Source of the DNA: Acanthopleura granulata
Taxonomy: Eukaryota > Mollusca > Polyplacophora > Chitonida > Chitonidae
DNA length: 64,000 bases
NCBI GenBank assembly: GCA_016165875.1
Contig: JABBOT010000007.1
Location: 6,853,245-6,917,244, forward strand
Reading direction: 5' to 3'
The notes beneath the pieces were generated by a model that did no database searches, was not told where the DNA came from, and worked only from the letters and a program-made list of their open reading frames with translations. Below, in pieces: positions 24,131-35,843 of this stretch. The position numbers and the translations under genes were made by a program. Numbering within the stretch: the first letter of the stretch is position 1; every line of letters starts with the position of its first letter.

Positions 24131-24178
24131 TAATAAACCAAGAAGCTGTATATCCATAAGAAAGACATGTTCTAGTGT

Positions 24179-25027
24179 AAAAAAACAAAAAAACAAAATC
24201 AAACTGACCATGTATCATTAGTAACAGTTGTTCATCTCACTTCTGACTGATACGTATGGAAGGGTGCATATAGAGATAATTTAGTCGTATATATATATAC
24301 TCTTGTGTTAGCTGATGTCTAACATATATAAAGCAACTGTGAAATATCCAGTATCACCCCCCCAAAAAAGGATCATTCGTTAACCATTAAACGTTGCAAA
24401 AGGATTGATTTTGGTGCCGGATATCTCAGAACGGTCTACACATTCACATATTAAGCCTACGAAAATATTATACGTGGTGGAGCTGAGCCTATTTTGTCTA
24501 AAGCCAACATGGATGGTCGCTCTAAAGTCGCAACTACATGTATTTCAATTTTCAGCTGTATTTGAAACCTTTTTGCATGTGAATGAACCAAATGGATAAA
24601 ACACATTTCAAAGCAAAGTTTGTAAGTACGATTAATGACTTAACTATTATCGTTTTCGATTTTTCTCTGTTTCTGATGTATAAACTTTATGTGTCTTTCC
24701 CTGGGTCTGCTCACTGCACGGCTTAACCATAGGTCGCAGAACCGTCCGAACGCTATTTATACCTAATATATATAACGAGGCACATAACTTCAATCTTTGG
24801 TATATTACCCATAGCTTTACACAACTGGAAAAAAATTCCAATCTCAACCAAACGACGCCAATTCTGTATTCTGTGCGGTTCTTTCCACGCATGCGGGTGC
24901 ACACAAGTCGTCCCCATCAACCATGCCTGTCTCGAATCTTTAAGCAATTCTTTTGGCAGTTCAGGACTTCGGGATATTAAAGCCAGAGTATTTATCAGGT
25001 ATATTAATAGGCCTAGGAGGTTGTTCA
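24179..25027. other. No gene seen
   Basis: AT-rich DNA with a short (TA) run near 24287-24298. The ORFs at 24405-24599 plus and 24647-25028 minus overlap one another on opposite strands and show no domain. Confidence 0.45.
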
Positions 25028-25060
25028 TACTCCCGGCATTTCGGTTTCCTCCACCTACCT
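25028..25060 (+). mobile_element. SINE relic fragment
   Basis: Contains catactcccggcatttcggt followed by ttcctccacctacc, the diagnostic block of SINE family 2, without head or tail. A MITE-like element begins immediately after it. Confidence 0.4.
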
Positions 25061-25067
25061 AAAAAAA

Positions 25068-25288
25068 ATCTGTTAAATTTGACAGAAAATCTGTTGTTTG
25101 AATAATGCTAAAGAATATATTCTGTTGTTGTAGCAGGTTATTCTGCTACAAGAATGGCACACATTATGTTTATTCAGGGTAAAGATTCTATTAGACTAAC
25201 ATGATGTTATGTTGAGTATGACACTGTATTGCGTTACAACAGAAAATCGATCAAAATAAAAGATTTTGTGTTAAATTTAACAGAGTAT
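25068..25288. mobile_element. MITE-like element with imperfect terminal inverted repeats
   Basis: The left end reads ctgttaaatttgacagaaaa and the right end, reverse-complemented, reads ctgttaaatttaacacaaaa. Inner blocks (tctgttgtt near the left, and acaacagaaaatcgat near the right) also pair. The element is about 220 bp, AT-rich and without an ORF. No clear target duplication was seen. Confidence 0.6.
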
Positions 25289-25460
25289 TTGTTTTTCAAA
25301 GAATGTGCATGGAGAAATCCGTAGAGACATTTGCCACGTAACATATACGTGTAAGCGATCGATTACACTCGTACGATCCTTTGTAGTACAGCGTTCGTTG
25401 CAGGTAATTGTCTACCACCAGTATTGTGTGCATGTACATATATATCTATATGTCACACGT

Positions 25461-25605
25461 ATGGGAGAATTTGCCAGTAACATGCCAAAGGTCAGTGGTT
25501 TACATCGTGTACACCAGTTTCCTATACCCAGGAAACTGATCACCATCGTATGAGTGAAAGATTCTCGAGCCTGGTGGTAAACACCAATCAGATAAAGTAA
25601 ATAAC
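25461..25605 (+). mobile_element. SINE family 2, 5'-truncated
   Basis: Reads catgccaaaggtcagtggtt, accagtttcctatacccagg, aaactgatcaccatcgtatg, agtgaaagattctcgagcc and aaacaccaatcagataaagt. The ccaaaggtcggtgg-type body separates family 2 from family 1, although both share the tail beginning tataagtgaaatattcttga. It lies tail to tail with the inverted family-1 copy at 25616-25792. Confidence 0.7.
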
Positions 25606-25615
25606 CATTCTGCAG

Positions 25616-25792
25616 TTTATTTATTCATTTATTCATTTGATTGCCGTACTCAGGAATGTCTTACTCATACGACTCCGGCCAACATTATGGTGGGAGGAAA
25701 CTGGGAAGAGCTCGGGAGAGAACATCAACCATCTGCTTGCAGGTTGCTGTCGGATCTTCCCACGTACGACGGGAGAGGAAGCCAGCGGGAAA
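25616..25792 (-). mobile_element. SINE family 1, 5'-truncated
   Basis: The minus strand reads gctggcttcctctcccgtcg, tacgtgggaagatccgacag, cagtttcctcccaccataat, gttggccggagtcgtatgag and an attcctgagtacggc tail with an aaataaataaact end. The tRNA-like head is absent. Confidence 0.75.
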
Positions 25793-27003
25793 ACTATTCT
25801 ATAAAACGACTGTATGTGTACATATATGCACATCCACAATGCTTGTGCATCAGTATATAGTACACAAATTGTGCATCACTGATGCGCGTCCTTTGAGGAT
25901 GTATTTCACAAGTTACATAAATTGTGCAGGTACACACAAAATTTTACGGATGTGCATTTTTGCCACAAAAATGTGTACCACACAGAAGTATTTAAAGAAC
26001 AGGTCTGGGGTATAAACTACAATGTATATCGCTACTTTCACATGAAATGTATTTACTTTCATTGCGTGCATGAGCTTGGACATGTTTTGAATTAATGTTG
26101 TAACGGTATGAATTTATGCTGTATATAACCATGCAATATACCTGGAAGCCCATCTACATGACCTTTAATGTAATTGACTCATTAGGAGCACTTGCGCTAA
26201 CTCCGCATCTATAAAATTATAACAGGGAAATGCTATTCTTCCGCTCGACTAACATAATTATCATAATATTTACTACAACACGGGCTTGCAGTTATACAGC
26301 TGAATTATAAATCCGAAAAAAAAACTTTTATGGCATTCATAGCTTAATTTCTGAGAAACGAGACAAATAAGGCAAGTTTACAAAGGGCACAATACAACGA
26401 TTACAATTATAACGTTACTTATATGTATATATTGGCCCCTTGTAACAGTGCGCTGATCAAATGCAACTGATCGATACCAAATATGCCAGTGAAACAACAT
26501 ATAGGCCCACTGGAAAGGCATCATATAAGAAAGTTATCACAACGAGGATGTTCAAATAAAAGAGACGAGTGGAGCTACGAAACACTTGCTAGAAATAAAA
26601 AATGATTGTGTATAATAACTAATCCAGAACACGGGATTCGGATTATTAAAACCATCGGTTAACTAACACCTCCCTCCCCCCACCCCCATCGACCTCGAGG
26701 GAAAAATTAAACGAACTTAAGTTCAACTATTTAATTTGCTAGTACTATGTGACCCTTGTTTGCTCATCTAGCTGTAAACGAAGAAATCCGTCTATATACT
26801 GTCTGTTTGTGTGTCTGCTAATATACATATGCATGGAGGCCTGCTTGTGTAGGCCTTTGTAGGCATGTGTATGCGTGTATGCTGAAATTATTGAGCAAGA
26901 GATGTTATATGCACTTCACGAGGTCTTCACGAGTTATCTAACTGGAAATAAGACAACGATGTAAAATATGTCGCCGTCCTCAATTCACGATTACATAGTC
27001 ATG

Positions 27004-27124
27004 CGAGATTTCCACCCGCAACATTTGGGTATGCGACACATCGGTCCGCGACATCTAGACATGCGTCTTTTAGGTACGCGACATTTTGGTATGCGACATT
27101 TTCAATACGGGACATTTCACCTCG
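27004..27124. repeat. 15-bp minisatellite, 8 units
   Basis: The consensus unit is cgacattttggtatg. Eight units are seen between 27004 and 27124: cgagatttccacccg, caacatttgggtatg, cgacacatcggtccg, cgacatctagacatg, cgtcttttaggtacg, cgacattttggtatg, cgacattttcaatacg and ggacatttcacctcg. As 15 is a multiple of three, one frame gives an imperfect five-residue M-R-H-F-G repeat inside the ORF 26968-27189, which I do not take to be a gene. Confidence 0.85.
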
Positions 27125-27796
27125 AACGACAAACCCAAATCATCCGATCCATTGGCACAGAAAAGCGCATGTGTGTTATGGAATACTAACCCTACACACC
27201 TCTCTGTAGACATAAGAATATAAATATTATACATCCCCTTCCTTTTGCTGGGCTCTCAGATATCGTGGATTCTCTTCAGCGACAGCTTTCACACAGTTAT
27301 TACGCTTATACTAAACGATATAATAGCCAATACTGGGTCGATGCAATTCGTGTGGCCGCTTGCGCTGTCCACTATTCGTTGATGACCACCTGCCTTCCAC
27401 CAGTGTATAGTGTGTATATTTGTTCGTCGCCAGAAAGTGGGAAAGTTGGGCAGTGGTTTACTCCAGATATTTGAATGACTCAATTTAAAAATTCTTAGAA
27501 ACATCAGAAACATCAAAACAAAATTTGGATTGGATAAGATGTTTATGTGCAGTGAAACACTAGGATGGACCTGTGAATCTACGACGAGTAATCAGGATTC
27601 TATTGTTAAAGACATCAGACCGGAGGCTAGTGATCTATTCTACTTTGCCCAGAATCTAGAGGAGAGATGAATAGAGGCACTTTAACATGAGTCTGGAAGA
27701 AAATTTGCGAGAGCTCGCTTAAAACCATTAACGTAAACGTAATAAGGGAAATAATTCTCATGCACATGTAAATTATATATGCAAAGTTATTTCCCT

Positions 27797-28163
27797 TTCA
27801 ACGTAGTGCTGACTCGCCCGGATAGCGCAGTTGGTAGAGCGTCCGCTTTCGGACGGGGAGATCTGGGTTCAAACCTGGGTCGAGTCATAAGACTTTAAAC
27901 AATGATACATCCTGCTTCCTCGCTAGGCGCTCAGCAATAAGAGGATAGAGGGTGGACTGGTCGGCTCGTTGTCAGTATAATGTGACTGGGTGAGGGGGCT
28001 TGTTGGGTGTCTTCGGCAAGTCGTCTCGGTGAGGCAGCACCAGATAAGATACGGCGGAAATCCGTTTTGCACCAAGGAGACACCGCCTTGGTATAAGTGA
28101 AATATTCTTGAGAAGGGCGTTAAACAATAAGCATTCATTCATTCATTCATTCAACGTAGTGCT
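27797..28163 (+). mobile_element. Full-length V-type SINE with 14-bp target duplication
   Basis: The direct repeat ttcaacgtagtgct lies at 27797-27810 and 28150-28163. The 339-bp element has a tRNA-like head (A-box-like tagcgcagttggtagagcg, B-box ggttcaaacc) and a conserved central domain (ctcgctaggcgctcagcaat, gactggtcggctcgttgtca, gtataatgtgactgggtg). Its tail is tataagtgaaatattcttga followed by (cattcatt)n. Central domains of this kind are known from molluscan SINEs of the V-SINE superfamily (RUDI/BivaV type); the exact family name is from memory. The perfect duplication shows a recent insertion. The tRNA-like head is not an intact tRNA gene: its anticodon arm has a six-base loop. Confidence 0.9.
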
Positions 28164-31064
28164 CAACGTAAATAAAGTGATAATATTGTGCAGTTTTGAC
28201 ACGTGTCATTTAGACGATATGAAATACGCATTGCAGAACGGTTACCAGAGAAAACATCTTAGTATAGCTACTATGCCTGTCAATCTGACAATCTGAACTC
28301 TTTTGTCCTTATTTCCACTTAAAAACATGAATCAGTTCTCAATTTCCAGGTTAAGTCTTGTATGCAATCTATACCATAGCATGATACCTTGCTCATGACC
28401 TTCTACCCCATCAACATTGTCAGGTCGAAATTTTTAGATCAACTCACAACACTTCCAGGTTGAAATATATAGGCCTAAAGGTATATTTGTAGACAGACGG
28501 CTGATTACGCTGATAATCATCAGACTGGCCTCAACCAAGCTGGTCAGAATCCAATGTTTACGAGTGCTTGAACGTGTACAAAAATTTCTAAAATAAATAA
28601 ATATATAAATGATAACAACACTCGATAGCGATTATGAATTCCCGGAATATTGATCTTAGCCTGCGAGGGGTGAGGTTGTCCACTTTGACGACCTTTTGGC
28701 TCTATTTTCGTAAATGACTATAACCATGTAGACCTTCTGTTAATCTTTCTGAATCTAGCAATTTTACGGAACCGCGGAGGGGACATAGTTTTCTAAATCC
28801 TTTTTTTCTCCTTTTGTTTGTTTGTTTGTTTCTTTTTTTTTTGTCGTCAGAAAAGAAGAGAATAAAGAAACTATTTGGCTAATGCAGGGGAAATTAATTT
28901 GCCAATACTTGACCAACGAATCAAAATGCTGACATTTCAGATGAATGAATGAATGATTATGGCTTCACGCCACATCGGCAATTTTTCAGCCATATCGCTT
29001 CGAGCTGATATTTGAAATAATAGTGTCTCATTGGCGGGGTAAGTTAATATGTCCGGAATTATCTGATTTAGTTTCTTTATTCTCAATTCCATTTATTTTC
29101 AGTGCGTGTGATCTAAGAGTATAGTTAACAAAACATCCCCTGGTTGTTAAACATCTATGATATACCTGAATAGATGTAGTTCAGTACCTGTATCTGTATT
29201 TAAAGGGGAAATATAATAGTTACAGTATATTTAACGGCAAAAATCAGAATTTGTTACGTCACTCTGTCTTAGCCTGTTCAGTATGGTCCAAAAACTCCTC
29301 CGTAGCGCCTCAGTCCTATATTTCCACTTTAGACATGCACTGTAAAAGAAATGTTAAAAATAATAAAGGCCATATTTGGAATCAGCACGAAATAACCTTA
29401 AGGATGATGCATACTTTGTTTAAATGTGGTTTGTTATTTTAAACTGAACCTAAAATTTTGCGCTCAAAACACACCACTTAGGCCTAACTGATTACCCGAA
29501 ATAAATGATGTCAGTACCAATAAATTATATAGAAATCCTTTTGCTATTTTAGTCCTACAGGGAAGAGAGGCGAAAATTATATGCTATTATCTCAAAACTA
29601 GTTATGGTTCAGCCAGTCTCTGTCACTGCGGTGGGTCCAGTATGGCGTTTACAACTACAGGTCAAGTTCTGCACGTAGCCAAGCAACAGGAGAAAGCGGA
29701 AGTGGTATTCTCAATCACAAATTGGTGTAATTTAGCCTTCAAATACTGATATACGTGCTCGTCTTTGAGCTGAAAAGGCATCAGATTTCTTCAATTGATA
29801 TTCTCTTTGTCTATAAATATTTACAGATTTAAGGAAAACGTAACCCATAGCACAAACCAGACATGTATATGCAAGAACTTTATGTCCGTGTGTCGTATGT
29901 CACGCCATCTGCTGGACCAGTTTGCCTGATTGGTTTGAAATTGATTGCTTAAAACATCCGGCCTTAAAATACTAAATTAGTCGCCCACACCCCCGCACTT
30001 TAATGGAGATATGTTACTTTGAAACATACAAGCAGGACTGAACAGAAATGGTATTTATGAGTTAAGTATCACATTTGCATGAGGCAGAGCTGTTGTCAAG
30101 CTTTGGAATCATTTGAGTTTTGCTTTTTATGTTTCAAAAGACTTTAATGCGACGAAATGACGCCTGTCTTATATCTCTATGCATGGTAGCAGAAAGACAA
30201 ACAAGAATATGGAATCCGTGGTGGCAAATTCTAGCTTTCAGCAATTCTAATATATGGCCTACATTGTCCGCGTGTGCATTCATCCTGTATCATGCAGTGT
30301 AAATTATGTATGTGTACGTACCTAGCTCTATATGTAAATAATTTAATGCCAGCTCAAAAAATCATACACTGCTTTTTCTTGGAAAATAAGCAGCTCTTTG
30401 AAGAATTCCAACCCATGAGTGATCTTGATCGACTTTGAGTATACTGAGCAGCTGCTGCACGCGGTATAGGCCTACTTCATGTGAGGCCACAAAGTACCGT
30501 GCGTCCACCACAAAGTACCGTGTGACTGCCACAAAGTACACCGAACAACTTGAGCGTGGAGCACATCAACGCACTTGACAAACGCGTAAACTGGATTCGA
30601 ACACCCGACCTATAGGGGTAGTGTGAGTGCAAGGAGAGTGGACCTCTGGGTCAGGTGGGGTAGGTGCCATGTATATTTTTTTATAAAGGTTTTAAAATAT
30701 TTACTTTATGTGATTTGTCTATATATATTGTTGGGCACCGATGGAGTATCCAGTATTTTTGTTTCTTTGTTGTTGTTTTTTTTTTCGTTTGTTTTTTCTT
30801 TGTTCTTGTTGTAATCTATGTACATGTATATTATCCCTTAGAACAATTCTTTTTGCACACAGTTGCTCAATACAGATAATGTACGTCACATGCAGGAGTA
30901 CTACTGCGTCAATGCCAAAACATGTGGACGCCGAACTATATCAAATATTTTAAAAAATGCATATATTGCTTTGCTGTAAACATATAGTGGGCCTTTAATT
31001 GTGTTAAATGAACTTATATTAGTGTTGTTTTTATTTTAGATCAATTTAGATACGTGGTGAGTCA
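28164..31064. other. No gene seen
   Basis: AT-rich DNA. Near 28953-29000 a minus-strand SINE tail relic of a third type reads atggcttcacgccacatcgg. A T-rich (tttg)n stretch occurs at 28801-28845. No splice-flanked coding exon was recognised. Confidence 0.45.
30486..30541. repeat. Short tandem repeat, about three 20-21-bp units
   Basis: Three copies of ccacaaagtaccgtg-type units follow each other: ccacaaagtaccgtgcgtcc, accacaaagtaccgtgtgac and tgccacaaagtacaccg. No function is apparent. Confidence 0.7.
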
Positions 31065-31338
31065 GATGATTACCAGGGGCTTTCGTGATTCAGTCGGTTA
31101 GCGCGCTAGCACAGCGCAATGATCTAGAAGCCTGTAGAAGCGGTCGCTGTGCGTTCAAGTCCAGCTCATGCTGGCATCCTCTCCGACCGCACTGCCAGCA
31201 ACCTGCGGCTGGTCGTAGGTTTTGCCCAGGGCTCTGTCCGGTTTCCTCCCACCATAATGCTGGCCGCCGTGGTATAAGTGAAATATTCTTAAGTACGGAA
31301 TAAAAGATCAATGAATTAAATAAATAAATGATGATTAC
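31065..31338 (+). mobile_element. SINE family 1, full length, with target duplication
   Basis: The direct repeat gatgattac occurs at 31065-31073 and 31330-31338. The element starts with a tRNA-like head (gattcagtcggttagcgcgc), then carries cggtcgctgtgcgttcaagt, ccagctcatgctggcatcct, cggtttcctcccaccataat, gctggccgccgtggtataag and tgaaatattcttaagtacgg, with an (aaat)n tail. Confidence 0.88.
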
Positions 31339-34300
31339 GACCATGTATTTTTTCTTTCTTTTAAGTTATTGCGTAACATATCAACACTCTTTTTCATGTA
31401 GCATTATTTAACCAGCGTATAGCCCGCCTACCCTTTCCCCATATGCATTTGAAGGGAGATAAAGATCAACCGTCACAGTGGATTTATATCTCCTTCGTAC
31501 TTCCTGTAATCTCTCTAATGAGGACTAGAAACAAGCCATCGTAATTAATTACTCTGAATAAGAATACTTATTCATTCCGTTCTCATATGTATATATATAA
31601 ACAAAGATAAAAATAACTCTTTTCATATCAAACTTATGGGTGAAACCATTTAGCAGGGTAAGAGGATTATTTCAGCCTCGAATTGTACTCAACGAAAAAG
31701 TTTTCATAATGAAATCATGACAGCCCATATTATAAATGTATCCCAACTCGGTTTTTTATAGGTATGTCCAGGTCGACTTTTCTACTTTTTATATTTTCTG
31801 TATAGGCATAGTTAAGTAATAAGAGTTTAAAAGTTCTATCCGACATGCGATGGGCTCAAATTCACCCTCAACAGCTGAGAGTCAGTTATAAGGCTCACGT
31901 TATGTTCCGAATAGTTTTGGACATATTAAAGTCATTTATCACTCATCAAAACTTATCAAACTTCACAAACGCGAGCCTCTAATACAGCAGTTGTAACACT
32001 TTTTGAGATTTCAACACCCACATCCACACCAACCCACACACATATACATATATTTTACATGTGTAAATCAAAACCTAAACTGTATATGGTGAACCTTCCT
32101 TTAGTTTAGGTTTATGGGATTATACTTACAACAATGACGGCGAGCGAATCTATCGTTAAATTTATTCATGTGTCTATTTAATTTTTGTATACTAAATTTA
32201 GTTATTTTATATCGTCACCTAATCCGACGCCCTTATAATCATTCCGTCGCTTTTGTGAAAGTGCTTTGATTACAAATCAAAACAAATTAACACTATCACT
32301 TACAAATGACAACACTTTCCCTATAATTACGCCCTCTATAGTCACCGGTTTCTGACAGCACGAACATTATAATGCTGTGACGGTCATGCATTATGCCGTG
32401 ATAAATAGCTGCAATTATCTGAAGTTTTCTCTGTGACATTATTCTATCTTACGTTTTCTGCATGGAAAAAATGTAAAAAATATTCAGATTTCTAAAATTA
32501 GGTTGATTAAGTTTAATTAATGAAATAATCTGTTCAATCTCACTCAAAAGACAAGTGCATTCACATATATGTCATGATCTGTAAGTTTGATTTCCACTTT
32601 GAAATGCAACGGGTTGGTCCATGTAATAGGCCTACCCAAGACGTTTGGTTTTCACATTATTAAAGACTGTATCTGATTTGGTCTGTCTTAACAATTAATG
32701 TAGGCTATCTGTGACCTAATTAAGCGCGTTTTATGACACCCTTCCTGCTCACACAGGCGGTTGGAGGAGATCGTGAAGGGGCGCTTGGTGAAAAATTTAA
32801 TAAGTACACTCCACGCAAAAAACTATTTTTAAATATAGACCTCGTATTAACGATATTATTTCTCGTAATTACGAGATTCATTTCCCATAATTACGACATT
32901 ATCTTCTCGTCATTATGTTTGGGATATTTTTTTTTTGACTTCGGCACTAACCAGCTTCAGTGCTATTATATATAAGTCTGGAATATGTGTTTTCGTTGTA
33001 CGCACATTTCACAATCCTTCGTCATATACTGTTCTATACCAGAGCGTTCAAAGCCCGTCATCAATACAGTTGACTGGTTGCCTTATACATATACAATCGG
33101 CGCTTCACAATACAGAAAGCTCTTTGTGGCTAAGTACTTTAGATAAGTTAATTATCATCAGGCCTACAGTTCTTTGTGTGTCTAGACTGGGCGAAACCAC
33201 AATTCTAATATGACTGATATACCTTGCGGTTTTACCTTATGTTTATATTTATATTGTAAGTACACGACCATAATTGTGGCTGTGGTTTACCGTATGTTTA
33301 CATTTACCTTATGCGATAATCAGTTATGTTTTTATGGACATAGGCATATTTATTCTGCAAAAATCAGTCAAGTACCATGCACGGGAGATAACATAATATA
33401 TCAGTCCAAAAGTAGATGAAACTTTATTGGTTTAATCATTTATTTCAGTGTTGTTTGACACCATGCATAAAATTTTAACTTTTTGCATATAATATACGAA
33501 AGAGGGTAGTATTATAGTTGCGTGAGCTAAACCACCGACCTTTGATAATTCACTGTTGAATCTCCCGCCGTTCATAAATAGGCTGAATGAGCGAGCCGAG
33601 GACGCACCTCTTTTCGTCTGCCATAGATTCCGCCGTAGTCCATTGGCAGGTGAGCAGACGACAACACGGTATACCGGGAGACGTAAAATTCTACACGGGC
33701 AAATGAAAATAGCATACTTGCATAGAGGGTATGATATGACGTGATAAGTAAAATCAATTTTGTCCAACGGTGGATTATTGGTTTCACGTGATTGGGGTTT
33801 CAGTCAGGTTACACAGTCAGAGAGTTAGAATGTCCGTAATCCTGAAATAATTAGAGGAATGTCATTCAGCCATAACACAGGATCACAAATGAATGCTGAC
33901 AGCTTACGTCCGAGACAACTTGTGTCACCATATATATATATGCCATTTCTTTAGTTGGCGTGTAACGCCGCATTCATTAATACTTCATTAACCCACATTT
34001 GGTGAAGCAATATCGCAAATGGCACAGGTAAATGAACTGTGGCTAAAAACATTGGGTTTTTTCTTCACATTTTTGAAAATATTCATAAAAGGGATAGATG
34101 CTCTGAAACCCCACATTATTTCTCAAGGTTTTCACTTTCCCAGGTTTCCCCATGTTTAGAACTTGATTAGTGAGAAGCAGCCAATCCGCCTTATGAATTA
34201 ATAATTCCTCCGCTTAAGTTTGCGGATTACAACGTAGTTAGCGTGCATTCCGGGTAGTACTTGATTTAATACAAAATTATCATCATAATCGTGGACTGGA

Positions 34301-35697
34301 CTGTGCATGTGCAAAATGTAACCGATAATATGCTAAAGTATTGTCAAATAAATACCCAACACTCGTTACTGAGCTAAGACATAAGAGTGAAGCTACTATT
34401 TCGATGAAATGCCCACCAGGCCAGATAGTTCTTCCTCATATTCTGCCAGATTCGTGGAAATTTTGACTATTTGAAAACCGCGCAGAGTTGGGTATCTGGC
34501 GTTTTTGTTTCCGATTTTCACTACCAAATTTTTATGCCTCCATCACGCACTCCTAATTTGTACCCATGGTACAGGAGAACCCCCTAAGTGATGTGACGTC
34601 ATGTTAGGTGGCGTCTCTAAATGAGTGGTTACGATATGTTGCTATTTATTATGTAGATAAGCGTTTTAGAATTCTTTTAACAAATATTTTTGGAACACGT
34701 CTATGGAAGACTTCTTTGAGAACTAATGTTAATTTAGTGGTTGACTTTATGCTTCTTGTAAGGGATTCCCAACGCCACAAGGAAAAAAAGTTACCGGTGC
34801 TTATTTCTTAAACAGTTTGAAACGTTTGATTGTGTACTTATTATACAAATGAAACATGCACGAAACGGAAGATTTCTTCAAGCAAACATATATAACTAGT
34901 TCAAATATGGATAGGGCTTTTGAAAAGAATATACATCAAGAAAATATTAACTACTCAAAACGACCTTTTATATCACCTGACATTCATCTCGTGCTTGTAA
35001 AGGTTCTTCACTTCAACCTGCGTGGCCAGAACCACTGTAATGGTGTCTATATATGTGGCCGGGACAAACTATCTGGGCGGTGCGGGAATGAATCTTAACC
35101 ATGCCTTTGCTATTTCATGATCTCTGTCCTTAGAAGACCCGGTTTGTTTGGGCCGGTGCATGTGTGTATATGACCACATTCCCGCTATTGTGCTTTCCCA
35201 TTCCGTGGTCTCACTCGATTTAGCAACCCAAAGCCTGAAAATGACGATCGCTCAAAAGGAATAATGGCCTGTTCCCCCTTAAACTGGCATAAAATGCCCT
35301 TCTCTATTTGCTATGCATTCTTGGGCGCGGTGAAAGGGAATGTAGACCAGATGGTACAAATACCATCTTGTGTGGTGACGTGTACCGCGAATACACTGTA
35401 TAAATATAGTGCTATATCTAACAATATAAAACGACATGGGTTACGAGTAAATGTGTATATCTACGTATGGCATGCAACGTTTTAGAACACGGATATGCAA
35501 ATCATGCACCCTGTATGATATATAGTAGTGTATGCAAACCGTCCGTGATGTTTAAAGCCGCTATGCGATGCGCACAACATTCAAGTCTTATACTTTAAGA
35601 AAAGTGCTAAAGTAATGTCCTGCGTGTACATACACTTTCGAGATTTCCGTGCGATTTGGATGTAAAGTAATACATTCAAGGTGAAAGCTATTTACGT
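31339..35697. other. No gene seen
   Basis: AT-rich non-coding DNA. It contains the palindromic stretch at 32841-32905, a minus-strand fragment of SINE family 2 near 33520-33560 (aaaccaccgacctttgataa), and a minus-strand SINE tail fragment near 33950-33990 (ttggcgtgtaacgccgcatt). Overlapping ORFs on both strands at 33556-33787 show no domain. Confidence 0.45.
32841..32905. repeat. Palindromic AT-rich foldback (ctcgtaattacgag type)
   Basis: A perfect 16-bp palindrome, tctcgtaattacgaga, lies at 32861-32876. Related half-sites (cgtattaacgat, ataattacgacatt, ctcgtcattat) sit within 35 bp on either side. Together they form a short array of alternating complementary units able to form a hairpin. 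Confidence 0.6.
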
Positions 35698-35843
35698 ATT
35701 AGCCGAGACGGTTAGCGTACTATAACGCAGCCCAGTGATGCGGTCGCTGTGAGTTCAAGGCCAGTCCATGCCGGTCGGCCAGCAAGCTGCGGATGGTTCT
35801 GTCTGGTTTCCTCCCACCATAATGCTGACCGCCGTCGTATAAC
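35698..35843 (+). mobile_element. SINE family 1, left part, interrupted by a hAT-like element
   Basis: Reads agccgagacggttagcg, atgcggtcgctgtgagttca, agctgcggatggttctgtct, ggtttcctcccaccataatg and ctgaccgccgtcgtata, then stops at the hAT-like terminus at 35844. The missing tail begins again at 36875 (gtataagtgaaat), so the two pieces look like one SINE split by a later insertion. Confidence 0.75.

Larger units (their letters stand above)
23190..24178 (+). mobile_element. Truncated Penelope-like element framed by 32-bp inverted arms
   Basis: The interior encodes the end of a Penelope-type reverse transcriptase and its GIY-YIG endonuclease (see the pseudogene entry). The 3' part has the tcgaaacgtcgtgataataa segment that I associate with Penelope-like 3' ends. 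The arm at 23190-23221 and the arm at 24147-24178 are reverse complements in 31 of 32 positions; the arm contains catgtctttcttatggatat. The element is strongly 5'-truncated, since most of the RT is missing. It is followed by an A-rich stretch. Confidence 0.85.

Noticed and set aside
27811..27890. tRNA gene
   Set aside because: A- and B-box-like segments are present, but the anticodon arm has a six-base loop and the T-arm does not pair; it is the head of a SINE with a perfect target duplication around the whole 339 bp.
31085..31344. ORFs on both strands with Arg/Cys/Pro-rich peptides
   Set aside because: They are translations of a SINE copy; the same peptides appear at 35712-35991, 36906-37127 and 50678-50962 for the same reason.
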